Of a stretch of DNA of 64,000 bases, positions 44,206 to 53,105 are shown piece by piece (positions within the stretch are counted from its first letter, which is position 1; the number at the start of each line of letters is the position of its first letter). The translations under genes and the position numbers were made by a program. The notes beneath the pieces are model-generated. The model did not search any database. It saw nothing but the letters and a program-made list of their open reading frames with translations, and was not told the origin of the DNA. Source of the DNA: Pseudomonas moorei (GTDB lineage: Bacteria; Pseudomonadota; Gammaproteobacteria; Pseudomonadales; Pseudomonadaceae); NCBI RefSeq assembly GCF_008801475.1, contig NZ_VZPP01000004.1, positions 186,001 through 250,000 on the forward strand, written 5' to 3'.

Positions 44206-44219
44206 CTGGTCTAGTCCAG
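44206..44219. promoter_or_regulatory. TGGTCTAG operator, regulator side
   Basis: CTGGTCTAGTCCAG is a 14-bp palindrome with one mismatched pair, located 13 bases before the regulator ATG. HutC/UTRA-type GntR regulators typically bind GGTCTAGACC-like palindromes. Confidence 0.6.
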
Positions 44220-44232
44220 ATAGGTAACATTG

Positions 44233-44946
44233 ATGCGCGATGAGGCAGTAAAAGCGGTGACAGCCATTGGCCAGGTGCTTCAGGAGCAGCTCGACCATGG
44301 GCTGTTGGCTCCCGGCAGCAAGTTGCCGGCCGAGCGCAAGCTCAGTGAGCTGTTCGGCACCACGCGGATCACCGTGCGTGAGGCTTTGTTGCAACTGGAA
44401 GCCCAGGGGCAGATCTATCGCGAGGAGCGTCGTGGCTGGTTCGTCTCGCCGCCGCGCCTGGCCTACAACCTGATGCAGCGCAGTCACTTTCACGCGATGG
44501 TCAGCGCCCAGGGGCGGGTGCCGTCTACCGAGGTGATTTCGGCGCGATTGCAACCGGCGTCAGCGGCGGTCTGTGCCTGGTTGCAGCTGCCGGCATTGTC
44601 GAGCGTGATTCAGATTTGTCGCTCGCGGCGTATCGATGGGCGGTTGGTGCTGTACGTGGAGCACTACCTCAACCCGCAGTATTTTCCGGGGATTCTGGGG
44701 TTCGATCTGAATCAGTCGATCACTGAGTTGTACGCGCGACACTACGATTTGCACTACGGCCGGGTGCGCTTCGAGATTGTGCCCACCGCATTGTCGGCCG
44801 ATGCGGCGGCGGCTTTGCGCGTTTCGGTGGGTAGCCCGGGCTTGCGTATCGCGCGGGTCAATTACGATCAGCATGAACGCCTGATCGACTGCGATCTGGA
44901 GTTCTGGCGACATGATGCGATTCATGTCGGTGTGGATGTGGTCTGA
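44233..44946 (+). CDS. GntR family regulator with UTRA domain
   Basis: The 237-residue protein has an N-terminal GntR winged helix (LAPGSKLPAERKLSELFGTTRITVREALLQLEAQGQIYREERRGWFVSPPRL) and a C-terminal UTRA ligand domain (EVISARLQPASAAVCAWLQLP, LYVEHYLNPQYFPGI, LRIARVNYDQHERLIDCDLEFWRHDAIHV). HutC/PhnF-type regulators sense the nutrient and repress its transport genes. It is divergent from the importer, with a shared operator core in the intergenic region, so control of that operon is likely. Confidence 0.9.
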   Translation: MRDEAVKAVTAIGQVLQEQLDHGLLAPGSKLPAERKLSELFGTTRITVREALLQLEAQGQIYREERRGWFVSPPRLAYNLMQRSHFHAMVSAQGRVPSTEVISARLQPASAAVCAWLQLPALSSVIQICRSRRIDGRLVLYVEHYLNPQYFPGILGFDLNQSITELYARHYDLHYGRVRFEIVPTALSADAAAALRVSVGSPGLRIARVNYDQHERLIDCDLEFWRHDAIHVGVDVV

Positions 44947-44957
44947 GACGTTGGGGG

Positions 44958-47114
44958 CTATTCCTTCTGCGGGCCGCCGCCAGCAGTGATGACTTGCACG
45001 CTCATTCGCGGTGTCGCCAGGTCCATGCCCGCTTCATCCAGATGGCGTTTGAGTGACAGGTTGAAGGCACGCGAAACCTCCCACTGCTTGATCGGCGCGG
45101 TCTTGAACCGGGCGCGCAGAATCGCGTTGCCGGACTCGAAACTCTCCACGCCCTGAATTTCCAGTGGCGACCAGATGTTGCGCCGTTGCAGCGGATCGGT
45201 GCGCATTTTCTGCCCGACGTCGCGCATCAGTTTGATCGCGTTGTCGATGTCCATGCTGGCAGGCACCGCGACCCGGAAGATCGCGTAGCCGAATTCCCGG
45301 GAATAGTTCTTGATGCTTTTGATTTCGCTGAACGGAATGGTGTGGACGATGCCATCGATATCCCGCAGGCGCACGGTTCGAATGGTCAGGCCTTCGACGG
45401 TACCCAGGTGACCGCCGACGTCAACGTAGTCATCGATGGCCAGGGAGTCTTCGATGATGATGAACAGCCCGGTGATCAGGTCGGCCACCAGCGACTGGGC
45501 GCCGAAACCGATCGCCAGGCCGATCACACCGGCACCGGCCAGCAGCGGCGTGACGTTCATGCCCATGTTCGCCAGGGCGACGATCAGCGCAATGATGAAA
45601 ATCGCCACGAACAACACGTTGCGGATCAGCGGCATCATCGTCTGTGCACGGGCATTGGCCAGCCCTTTGCGCGAGCGGGTGAGGGCGTGATGCACGGCGG
45701 TATCGCTGAGAATCCAAATCAGCCAGGCAAAGATCAGGGTGCCGCCGAGGCTGAACAGTTTGACGCTGACCTCATGCCCGTCGCCTTCGGTGAAGCGGAT
45801 CAGCGACATGCCCCAGACCCGCAGACCCAGTTCGATGAACGCCAGCCACACCAGCAGGTGGGCGAGGGTATAGCAGAAGCTTTTCAAGCGTTCCGAGTAC
45901 AGTGCGTGACGCTTGCCCCCGCGTTGCGGCTTGAGGGCATGGCGGCGCACCAGCCCGTTGATGACCATGCACAACACCAGCAGCACGGTACAGATCAGCG
46001 ACTGTCGCAGCGCGGTGCTGGTATCGCCGGCCGAGACGAAGGTGGCGAACAGGGAAATCCCCACCAGCACCAGCGCCGGCACGTACCAGAAGGTGCCAAG
46101 GATATCGATGGTATCGCTGAGGGCACGGCGGGTCAGGCGCCGGGACAGTGGCTGATTGCGGATCAAGTGGGCAATCGGCCGGCGGAAACGCAGGATGAAC
46201 AACCCGGTGGACAGCGCCGCCAATACGTTGGCCACGGTCGCGGCGGTATGCGCCAGGTGTACGCCAAGGCCGTCGATCAGGCGTGGGTCGTTCAACGCCT
46301 CGCCAAACGCGGCGAAGCTGCCAATCAGCCATAACGGCCGAAAGGCCTGATGCCGGAGGATGTACAAGGCGCGGTGGCGGTGGGGACCGTCGAGCAAGGA
46401 AAAAGCGATCACGCAGATCGCCGAAAAACAGGTGCCGACCACCAGCGCATACGCCAGCACCATGGCCAGGCTCTTGCCCAACGACGAAGGCAGCGCGTAG
46501 CTCATGTACACCGTGATGACCAGGGCTATCAGCCACGGCCCCAGTTTGCGCAGGGCGAAACGCAACATGTCCAGGGCCTTGGGGTGTTGCGGCAGTTCTT
46601 CGGTCAGGCCGAAGCGCATGCGCACCCGATGGCTGACCCAGATCAGCGCCGCCGCCAACAGGCTCCAGACCATCAGGATCATGGCGAAGGCGAAGACCAT
46701 CGGCAGCCACTCACTGGCCGGCAGCACCAGTGCAGTCAGTTCGTCCTTGGCCAGGTCGAACTCGTCGGACCAGCGAGTGATCGGGCTGTCGACGCCGGAA
46801 AACTGTTTTTCGAAACTGGCCAGGGTCCCGCCAATCAGCCCCAGCACGCCTTCTTCCGCGGTGGGTTGTGCCTTTTTCGTGGCATCGCGCAGCTTCTTCA
46901 GGTCTGCCAGCAACTGGGTGCGCTGTTGATCGTTCTCCAGTGACTTGATCACTTCGTCCAGGGATTGCCCCAAGGGCACTTGCGCCTCGGGCTGGGTCTT
47001 CCCCGAGCTGTTGAGCAGGCCCGGCAAACCGACCGCCTGGGCAGGCGCCATCGGCAGCAGCGTCATGAGGCAGACAAGAAACAGGCACGGTAGGGCGAAC
47101 AGGCGAGCGAACAC
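44958..47114 (-). CDS. MscS family mechanosensitive channel (YbiO-like)
   Basis: A 718-residue inner membrane channel that releases solutes on osmotic downshock. A signal peptide (MFARLFALPCLFLVCLMTLLPMAPAQA) precedes a periplasmic region, then about ten or more helices and the MscS core: GAGVIGLAIGFGAQSLVADLITGLFIIIED (pore helix) and the beta domain DYVDVGGHLGTVEGLTIRTVRLRDIDGIVHTIPFSEI. The C-terminus ends QVITAGGGPQKE. It is larger than MscS (286) and matches the YbiO/YnaI type. A GTG start at 47114 gives the signal peptide. Confidence 0.9.
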   Translation of the reverse strand: MFARLFALPCLFLVCLMTLLPMAPAQAVGLPGLLNSSGKTQPEAQVPLGQSLDEVIKSLENDQQRTQLLADLKKLRDATKKAQPTAEEGVLGLIGGTLASFEKQFSGVDSPITRWSDEFDLAKDELTALVLPASEWLPMVFAFAMILMVWSLLAAALIWVSHRVRMRFGLTEELPQHPKALDMLRFALRKLGPWLIALVITVYMSYALPSSLGKSLAMVLAYALVVGTCFSAICVIAFSLLDGPHRHRALYILRHQAFRPLWLIGSFAAFGEALNDPRLIDGLGVHLAHTAATVANVLAALSTGLFILRFRRPIAHLIRNQPLSRRLTRRALSDTIDILGTFWYVPALVLVGISLFATFVSAGDTSTALRQSLICTVLLVLCMVINGLVRRHALKPQRGGKRHALYSERLKSFCYTLAHLLVWLAFIELGLRVWGMSLIRFTEGDGHEVSVKLFSLGGTLIFAWLIWILSDTAVHHALTRSRKGLANARAQTMMPLIRNVLFVAIFIIALIVALANMGMNVTPLLAGAGVIGLAIGFGAQSLVADLITGLFIIIEDSLAIDDYVDVGGHLGTVEGLTIRTVRLRDIDGIVHTIPFSEIKSIKNYSREFGYAIFRVAVPASMDIDNAIKLMRDVGQKMRTDPLQRRNIWSPLEIQGVESFESGNAILRARFKTAPIKQWEVSRAFNLSLKRHLDEAGMDLATPRMSVQVITAGGGPQKE

Positions 47115-47191
47115 TAGGCGGTCAACCTCGGGATGAGCGGGTCGATCGAGTGTACGAGCCCGTGAAATTCAATGCGAGTCGGGGTGAGGAT

Positions 47192-47368
47192 TTATTCGTT
47201 GAGTTTGGCGAGGATCTTGAACACCACGGTGGCGAGGATGGTGAGCATGCCGATCCACATGGCGAACACGCCGAGATTCTTGTCGCGAAAATTGAAACCG
47301 ATGGCCAGCAGGATCATTCCGACCAGAATCGGGACCAGCATGGCGTGGAACGAGGAGAGCGAGATCAT
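47192..47368 (-). CDS. Small membrane protein with two helices (58 aa)
   Basis: A 58-codon ORF. The product begins MISLSSFHAMLVPILVGMIL, continues with LAIGFNFRDKNLG and a second hydrophobic part VFAMWIGMLTILATVVFKIL, ending KLNE. Two transmembrane helices around a charged turn (FRDKN) are evident, an unlikely chance pattern. CAAGG lies upstream of the ATG. It is 77 bases upstream of, and co-oriented with, the MscS-type channel, suggesting a partner or regulator of it. No family recognised. Confidence 0.65.
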   Translation of the reverse strand: MISLSSFHAMLVPILVGMILLAIGFNFRDKNLGVFAMWIGMLTILATVVFKILAKLNE

Positions 47369-47485
47369 GGCGACTGCCTTGTCGAAAGGGATGGTTAAAG
47401 TTTAGGCGGCTTTTGATGGGGCGCAGTGAGGTGTATCAGAAATGGATCACTGCAATCATGAACTTTGCGCTGAATTGGCTGATGT

Positions 47486-47551
47486 GATTGCGGGCAAGCC
47501 CGCTCCCACAGGTTAATGCGAATTCCTGTGGGCGCGGGCTTGTTCGAGATG
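47486..47551. repeat. REP pair downstream of apeB
   Basis: GATTGCGGGCAAGCCCGCTC and GGCGCGGGCTTGTTCGAGATG are inverted GCGGGC-type units; the right one is degenerate. It separates apeB from the small membrane protein gene. Confidence 0.75.
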
Positions 47552-47562
47552 TTTTTCAAGGG

Positions 47563-48852
47563 TTACGGCAGCTCGCGACTGGCGTAGAACGCGCTCAGCA
47601 CCTTGACCAGATGCGCCAGGTCATGGCTGCCGCACAGCTCACGGATCGAGTGCATGGCGAAGGTCGGCAGGCCGATGTCCACGGTGCGTACGCCCAGATG
47701 ACTGGCGGTGATCGGACCGATGGTCGAGCCGCAGCCCATGTCGCTGCGCACCACAAAGCTTTGCACCGGCACTTCTTCTGCCATGCACAGGTGACGGAAG
47801 AACCCGGCGGTTTCGCTGTTGGTGGCGTAACGCTGGTTGCTGTTGACCTTGATCACCGGGCCGGCATTGAGTTTCGGGCCGTGGTTGGCGTCGTGCTTGT
47901 CGGCGTAGTTGGGGTGCACGCCATGAGCGTTGTCGGCCGAAACCAGCAGGGATTTCTGAATGGTCCGTACGAATTCATCACCTTCGGGCAACAGGCGGCG
48001 CAGCGTCTGCTCCAGCATCGGGCCATCGGCGCCGCAGGCCGAACAGGAACCGACTTCTTCGTGATCGTTGCAGACCAATACGCAGGTTTCTTCGGTGTCG
48101 GCGTTCAGCAGCGCTTGCAGGCCTGCGTAGCACGACAGCAGGTTGTCCAGGCGCGCGCCGGCGATGAAGTCGCCATGCAGGCCGATCACGGCAGCACTTT
48201 GGGTGTCGTAGAAGCTCAACTCGTAATCGAGCACGACGTCGGCGTTCAGCCCGTGTTCGCGGGCGAGTTGGTCGGTGAGCACGGCGCGGAAATCCACGCG
48301 TTCGTCGCCGGCAAATTGCGCAAGCACAGGTGGCAGCTCGGTCTGGGCATTGATCGCCCAGCCCATGTTGGCTTCGCGATTGAGATGAATGGCCAGGTTC
48401 GGGATGATCGCAATCGGTGCCTTGAAGTCGATCAACTGGCTTTCGACCTTGCCGTCGCGGCGGAACGTCACGCGGCCAGCCAGGGACAGGTCGCGGTCGA
48501 ACCAGGGCGCCAGCAGCGCGCCGCCATAGACTTCGACACCCAGCTGCCAGAAACCCTGGCGCTGCAGTTCCGGCTGCGGCTTGACCCGCAGGCACGGGCT
48601 GTCCGTGTGGGCGCCAACCAGGCGGATACCACCGTGCAGTGGCGAATGACGGCCCATTTTGACCGCGACGATCGAGGAGTCGTTACGGGTGACGTAGTAG
48701 CGGCCATTGGCCTCGGTGTTCCACGGCTCGCGCTCGTCGAGACGTTGATAGCCCGCCGCTTCCAGACGCTGAACCAGGCTGGCAGTGGCATGAAACGGGG
48801 TGGGGGAGGCCTTGAGGAAGTCGATCAGGCCTTGGTTCAACTCTTCGCGCAT
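47563..48852 (-). CDS. apeB: M18 family aminopeptidase ApeB
   Basis: A 429-residue zinc aminopeptidase with preference for acidic N-terminal residues in the family. Metal and catalytic motifs are [18 protein letters not shown] (first metal histidine), [32 protein letters not shown] (catalytic glutamates), [29 protein letters not shown] and [14 protein letters not shown] (last histidine). It is a large homo-oligomer in related organisms. Its neighbour is rluA, matching the known Pseudomonas order. Confidence 0.95.
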   Translation of the reverse strand: MREELNQGLIDFLKASPTPFHATASLVQRLEAAGYQRLDEREPWNTEANGRYYVTRNDSSIVAVKMGRHSPLHGGIRLVGAHTDSPCLRVKPQPELQRQGFWQLGVEVYGGALLAPWFDRDLSLAGRVTFRRDGKVESQLIDFKAPIAIIPNLAIHLNREANMGWAINAQTELPPVLAQFAGDERVDFRAVLTDQLAREHGLNADVVLDYELSFYDTQSAAVIGLHGDFIAGARLDNLLSCYAGLQALLNADTEETCVLVCNDHEEVGSCSACGADGPMLEQTLRRLLPEGDEFVRTIQKSLLVSADNAHGVHPNYADKHDANHGPKLNAGPVIKVNSNQRYATNSETAGFFRHLCMAEEVPVQSFVVRSDMGCGSTIGPITASHLGVRTVDIGLPTFAMHSIRELCGSHDLAHLVKVLSAFYASRELP

Positions 48853-48957
48853 GTGTTAACTCCAGACAGCAATGGCGCCAGTTTAACGTATTGGCCTGGT
48901 AAATGGCGTCGCACTGATGGTTGAGGCGGGCGCAGATATTGAATCTGGAGGAGAACC

Positions 48958-49043
48958 CTGTGGGAGCTTGCTCGCGATGATGGAGTGTCAGCCAGCATCC
49001 CGCTGGATGTGCCGGCCTCATCGCGAGCAAGCTCGCCCACAGG
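48958..49043. repeat. REP pair between rluA and apeB
   Basis: CTGTGGGAGCTTGCTCGCGATG and CATCGCGAGCAAGCTCGCCCACAG face each other with a 40-base centre; it lies between co-oriented genes. Confidence 0.82.
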
Positions 49044-49058
49044 TTTTGCGCCTGTGGA

Positions 49059-49694
49059 TTAGAACGGTGCCGGGCACTCGAAGCGCAGGCGTTCGCCCGT
49101 TTGGGGATGGGTGAAACTGAGCATGCTGGCATGCAGGCACAGTCGCGGCCAGGCGGCGAGTGCCTGTTCGTGGGCGTAGAGCCCGTCGCCCAGCAGCGGA
49201 TGTCCGATGGACAGCATGTGCACGCGCAGTTGATGCGAGCGACCGGTGATCGGCGTCAGTTCGACGCGGCACCAGTCACCGCAACGTTCCAGCACGCGCC
49301 AGAACGTCAAGGCATGTTTGCCGAATTCATGGTCGACCACATGGCGTGGCTTGGTCGGCGGGTCGTAGCGCAGCGGCAAGTCAATGCTGCCGCTGTCGAG
49401 TTCCGGCTGACCCCAGCACAGTGCGGTGTAGGCTTTTTCGGTCTCGCGGTCGTGAAACTGCCGAGACAATTCGCGATGCGTGTCCGGGTCGCGGGCCAAC
49501 AGAATGATGCCGGACGTTTCCCAATCCAGTCGGTGGACGATTCGCGCTTCCGGGTAGCCATTTTCTTGCAGGCGGGTGATCAGGCAGTCCTTGTTGTCGT
49601 CGGCCCGGCCGGGGACGGAAAGCAACAGGGTCGGTTTGTTCACCACCAGCACGGCGGCGTCCTGATGAATGATATGGATATTGGACAGCGGCAT
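49059..49694 (-). CDS. rluA: Pseudouridine synthase RluA family
   Basis: A 211-residue synthase for tRNA U32 and 23S rRNA U746. The catalytic aspartate lies in ARIVHRLDWETSGIILLARD; the segment PITGRSHQLRVHMLSIGHPLLGDGLYA is the conserved C-terminal part. The length fits RluA rather than RluC/D, which carry an S4 domain. It lies upstream of apeB and downstream of the min operon on the same strand. Confidence 0.92.
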   Translation of the reverse strand: MPLSNIHIIHQDAAVLVVNKPTLLLSVPGRADDNKDCLITRLQENGYPEARIVHRLDWETSGIILLARDPDTHRELSRQFHDRETEKAYTALCWGQPELDSGSIDLPLRYDPPTKPRHVVDHEFGKHALTFWRVLERCGDWCRVELTPITGRSHQLRVHMLSIGHPLLGDGLYAHEQALAAWPRLCLHASMLSFTHPQTGERLRFECPAPF

Positions 49695-49748
49695 TAAACA
49701 GCCTCGTTACAAACGCCAACGGCGGTTCGATCATTCATACGCCCCTCT

Positions 49749-49839
49749 CTGTGGGAGCTGGCTTGCTGGCGATGCAGGCAACGCGGTCTGACTGTCACAA
49801 CGCGTTGATGCTATCGCTGGCAAGCCAGCTCCCACAGGG
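49749..49839. repeat. REP pair between minE and rluA
   Basis: CTGTGGGAGCTGGCTTGCTGGCGAT and ATCGCTGGCAAGCCAGCTCCCACAG: both units have the GCTGGC-GCCAGC core, a different class from the GCGAGC units nearby. Confidence 0.83.
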
Positions 49840-49885
49840 AAGGCGTTTCGAATGATCGAGCCGCCGTGGCTCCTGCCGGATCGAC

Positions 49886-50140
49886 TCAGCGATCGGGCAG
49901 GGTGATGTTGAGTTCCAGAATCGAGCAGCTGCCCTGGCTTTCCAGTGCGACGTGCACGTCATCGGACCCGATATTGACGTACTTGCGGATCACCTCGACC
50001 AGTTCCTTCTGCAAGGCCGGCAGGTAGTCCGGGGTGCTGCGTTGGCCGCGTTCGTGCGCCACGATGATCTGTAGACGCTCTTTCGCTACCGACGCGGTGC
50101 TTTGCTTTTTGTTGGCACGAAAGAAGTCAAAAAGGTTCAT
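49886..50140 (-). CDS. minE: Cell division topological specificity factor MinE
   Basis: An 84-residue activator of the MinD ATPase that drives pole-to-pole oscillation. The N-terminal [32 protein letters not shown] holds the membrane and MinD-binding helix, and the C-terminal half [35 protein letters not shown] the topological domain. The start is 3 bases from the minD stop. Confidence 0.97.
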   Translation of the reverse strand: MNLFDFFRANKKQSTASVAKERLQIIVAHERGQRSTPDYLPALQKELVEVIRKYVNIGSDDVHVALESQGSCSILELNITLPDR

Positions 50141-50143
50141 TGC

Positions 50144-50956
50144 TTAGTTGCCTCCAAACAGGCGCTCGAAGAATCCCTTCTTCTTTTCATCGAGGAAACG
50201 ATGTTCCACGGTCTTGCCCAACAGGCGGTCAACGGTATCGCTGTAGGCCTGGCCGGCATCGCTCTGGTCGTCGAGAATGACCGGAATACCCTGGTTGGAT
50301 GCCTTGAGCACCGCCTGGGATTCCGGGATCACGCCGAGCAGGGTCACCGAGAGGATTTCCTTGACGTCTTCTACGCCGAGCATTTCGCCTTTGCTGACAC
50401 GCTCCGGGTGGTAACGGGTAATCAGCAGGTGTTCCTTGATCGGATCCTGGCCCTGTTCGGCACGACGGGACTTGCTGGCCAGCAGGCCGAGCATGCGGTC
50501 GGAGTCACGAACCGAGGACACTTCCGGGTTGGTCACGACAATCGCTTCGTCAGCGAAGTACATGGCCAGGTGGGCACCTTTTTCAATGCCGGCCGGGGAG
50601 TCGCAGACCACGAACTCAAAGTCTTCCTTGAGTTGCATCAGGACTTTTTCCACGCCTTCAACGGTCAGCGCGTCTTTGTCGCGGGTCTGGCTGGCGGCCA
50701 GCACGTAGAGGTTTTCCAGGCGCTTGTCTTTGATCAGGGCCTGTTGCAGGTTGGCTTCGCCGTTGACGACGTTGACGAAGTCATACACCACGCGGCGCTC
50801 GCAACCCATGATCAAGTCGAGGTTACGCAAGCCGACGTCGAAGTCGACGATAACTGTTTTGTGACCGCGCAAAGCGAGGCCGGTACCGATAGCGGCGCTG
50901 GTGGTGGTCTTACCCACACCACCCTTGCCGGATGTAACCACGAGAATCTTGGCCAA
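50144..50956 (-). CDS. minD: Septum site-determining ATPase MinD
   Basis: A 270-residue ParA-like ATPase that recruits MinC to the membrane. The deviant Walker A is VTSGKGGVGKTTTSAAIGTGL, switch regions VDFDVGLRNLDLIMG and VVCDSPAGIEKGAHLAM, and the C-terminal amphipathic membrane helix HRFLDEKKKGFFERLFGGN. It follows minC on the same strand after a 200-base gap. Confidence 0.98.
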   Translation of the reverse strand: MAKILVVTSGKGGVGKTTTSAAIGTGLALRGHKTVIVDFDVGLRNLDLIMGCERRVVYDFVNVVNGEANLQQALIKDKRLENLYVLAASQTRDKDALTVEGVEKVLMQLKEDFEFVVCDSPAGIEKGAHLAMYFADEAIVVTNPEVSSVRDSDRMLGLLASKSRRAEQGQDPIKEHLLITRYHPERVSKGEMLGVEDVKEILSVTLLGVIPESQAVLKASNQGIPVILDDQSDAGQAYSDTVDRLLGKTVEHRFLDEKKKGFFERLFGGN

Positions 50957-51058
50957 GGTGTTTCACCCCTAAGGAAAAAGGACTTTTAGCCCCTGAAAAA
51001 CATCTCTTGAAAACTACTGCAGTCGGACAGCCTTGGCTGGAACCCGGTCCCTGGCGGC

Positions 51059-51075
51059 GTTTACCCCCGGTAAAC
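51059..51075. promoter_or_regulatory. Inverted repeat in the minC-minD gap
   Basis: GTTTACC and GGTAAAC are perfect 7-bp arms around CCC. It is 103 bases upstream of minD and 82 bases after the minC stop, in an otherwise short operon gap. Confidence 0.4.
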
Positions 51076-51156
51076 ACTGCTTTCGACCTTTTCCCTACTT
51101 CGTTTGAGCCGTTTTCGCTACGTTTTAGAGATGCTTGGAAAATGCGGCAGTATCCG

Positions 51157-51894
51157 TTAAAGCCGAATGATGTTCAACACATCGCCCGACAGGCTCACCT
51201 GTACGCCCGAACCCCATAGAGGATCGCGACGCAGGTCTTCGGAAACCTTGTAATGACCGGCGATGGAAACCAGTTCAGCGCTCATTTGCTGACAGAAAAT
51301 CCTGGCTTTCGTGTCGCCTTTGACCCCGGCCAGCACACGGCCACGCATCGGGCCGTATACATGGATGTTGCCATCGGCGAGAAGTTCCGCCCCCGGGCTG
51401 ACCGACGAGATCACCACCAGGTCGCTGCCCTGGGCATAGATCTGCTGACCGCCGCGCACCGGTGAGGTGATGATTTTCGTCGGCTTGATGGTCGGCTCCG
51501 GTGGTTTTTCCGGTTTTTTCGCTACCACCCCTTCGTTCAGGTCCAGCGGACGCTCGCGGGCGCCGGAGGGCGGCAACACCGGCAGATCGACGGCAATCGC
51601 GGCCGCGATGTCTTCGATGCGGCTGGCGCGGATCGCCAGGGTGCGCAAACCATGTTGGCGGCAAACGCGCATCAGGCCGGGCAGGTCGACCGCGCCTTCG
51701 GTGGCCGGCAGTTTGTCCAGGGCCAGTACCAGCGGCGCATTGCTGAAGAAGTTCGGCGCCTGGGCGACCTTGGCGGCCAGTTGCCGGTCAAGGCTTTCGA
51801 GGTCGTTACGGGCCAGTTCCATCACCGTAATGGCGAGCATGCTGCCCTTTAGCTGGAACACGGGATCTTGGTCTAGCGGTTCGGTTTGGCTCAT
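51157..51894 (-). CDS. minC: Septum site-determining protein MinC
   Basis: A 245-residue FtsZ polymerisation inhibitor. The N-terminal domain [31 protein letters not shown] and the C-terminal beta-helix with [42 protein letters not shown] (RGRxxAG motif used for MinD binding) are clear, joined by a proline-rich linker. ATG 51894 (MSQTEP) is chosen; ATG 51903 adds three residues and cannot be excluded. Confidence 0.96.
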   Translation of the reverse strand: MSQTEPLDQDPVFQLKGSMLAITVMELARNDLESLDRQLAAKVAQAPNFFSNAPLVLALDKLPATEGAVDLPGLMRVCRQHGLRTLAIRASRIEDIAAAIAVDLPVLPPSGARERPLDLNEGVVAKKPEKPPEPTIKPTKIITSPVRGGQQIYAQGSDLVVISSVSPGAELLADGNIHVYGPMRGRVLAGVKGDTKARIFCQQMSAELVSIAGHYKVSEDLRRDPLWGSGVQVSLSGDVLNIIRL

Positions 51895-52012
51895 GGTTGG
51901 CATACAGCGACTTGTCACTAAAAGTGCCGAGACTTATAACGAGAACGCCCGCAGGCCGCAAGCCGGGTCGAACGATGTAGAATGCGCGGCCATTGTCATT
52001 TCGGAACCTTTA

Positions 52013-52945
52013 ATGGATCGCCCGCGTTTTCGAACAACCTTTCTTTCTCCACGCTTCTGGCCGCTGTGGTGCGGCCTGGGGCTGTTGTGGCTGATTGTGC
52101 AGTTGCCATATCCGGCATTGCTGTGGATCGGTCGTGCGCTGGGTGCCTTGATGTATCGCGTGGCCGGCGACCGACGGCGCATCGCCAAGCGCAATCTGGA
52201 ACTGTGTTTCCCCGAAAAAACCGCTGCCGAGCGCAAGCGCCTGCTCAAGGAAAACTTCGCCTCCACCGGTATCGCCTTTTTCGAAATGGCCATGAGCTGG
52301 TGGTGGTCGCGCAAGCGCCTGGCGAAACTGGCCCACGTCGAAGGGCTGGAGCATTTGAAGCAGGCCCAGCGCGAGGGCAAGGGCGTGATCCTGATGGCGC
52401 TGCATTTCACCACGCTGGAAATCGGCGCGGCGCTGCTCGGCCAGCAACACACCATCGACGGCATGTACCGCGAACACAAAAACCCGTTGTTCGATTACGT
52501 CCAGCGCCGTGGCCGCGAGCGGCACAACCTCGATTCGCTGGCGGTCGAGCGCGAGGACGTGCGCGGCATGCTCAAATTGCTGCGCTCAGGCCGGGCGATC
52601 TGGTATGCGCCGGATCAGGACTACGGCGCCAAGCAAAGTATCTTTGTGCCGTTGTTCGGCATCCAGGCGGCCACGGTCACCGCCACCAGCAAGTTCGCAC
52701 GACTGGGCAAGGCATGGGTGGTGCCGTTTACTCAAGAGCGCCTGGCGGACGGCAGCGGTTATCGCCTGGTGATTCACGCGCCGCTTGAAGGCTTTCCCGG
52801 CGAAACCGAAGAGGCCGACTGCCTGCGTATCAACCAGTGGATCGAAGGCGTTTTGCGCGAACACCCTGAGCAATACCTCTGGGCCCATCGCCGCTTCAAG
52901 AGCCGTCCACCCGGTGAGCCCAAGCTGTACGCCAAACGCGGTTGA
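52013..52945 (+). CDS. lpxL: Lipid A biosynthesis lauroyl acyltransferase (LpxL/HtrB)
   Basis: A 310-residue inner membrane acyltransferase of the LPLAT superfamily. Features are an N-terminal helix (FWPLWCGLGLLWLIVQLPYPALLW), the catalytic HX4E-type MALHFTTLEIGAALLG, GMYREHKNPLFDYVQRRGR, APDQDYGAKQSIFVPLFG and LWAHRRFKSRPPGEP at the end. It adds a secondary acyl chain to Kdo-lipid A. The gene is divergent from minC; TAGAAT at 51978-51983 is a possible -10. Confidence 0.92.
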   Translation: MDRPRFRTTFLSPRFWPLWCGLGLLWLIVQLPYPALLWIGRALGALMYRVAGDRRRIAKRNLELCFPEKTAAERKRLLKENFASTGIAFFEMAMSWWWSRKRLAKLAHVEGLEHLKQAQREGKGVILMALHFTTLEIGAALLGQQHTIDGMYREHKNPLFDYVQRRGRERHNLDSLAVEREDVRGMLKLLRSGRAIWYAPDQDYGAKQSIFVPLFGIQAATVTATSKFARLGKAWVVPFTQERLADGSGYRLVIHAPLEGFPGETEEADCLRINQWIEGVLREHPEQYLWAHRRFKSRPPGEPKLYAKRG

Positions 52946-52955
52946 GCCACGATCC

Positions 52956-53072
52956 CCTGTAGGAACGAGCCTGCTCGCAAAAAAGCTGAGAGCGCTGTGG
53001 GGTGTCAGACGCCCGGCGTTACCGTTGACGACCTTCGTCGGAACGCCGCCCGGAGCCGGCTCGCTCCTACAG
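52956..53072. repeat. Degenerate REP pair
   Basis: CCTGTAGGAACGAGCCTGCTCGC and GAGCCGGCTCGCTCCTACAG flank a centre of about 70 bases containing GACGCCCGGCGTT. The GTAGGAGC tail is a variant of GTGGGAGC. Confidence 0.7.
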
Positions 53073-53105
53073 TGACATCCCATCAAGCACCATGGAGCGT
53101 TGTGC

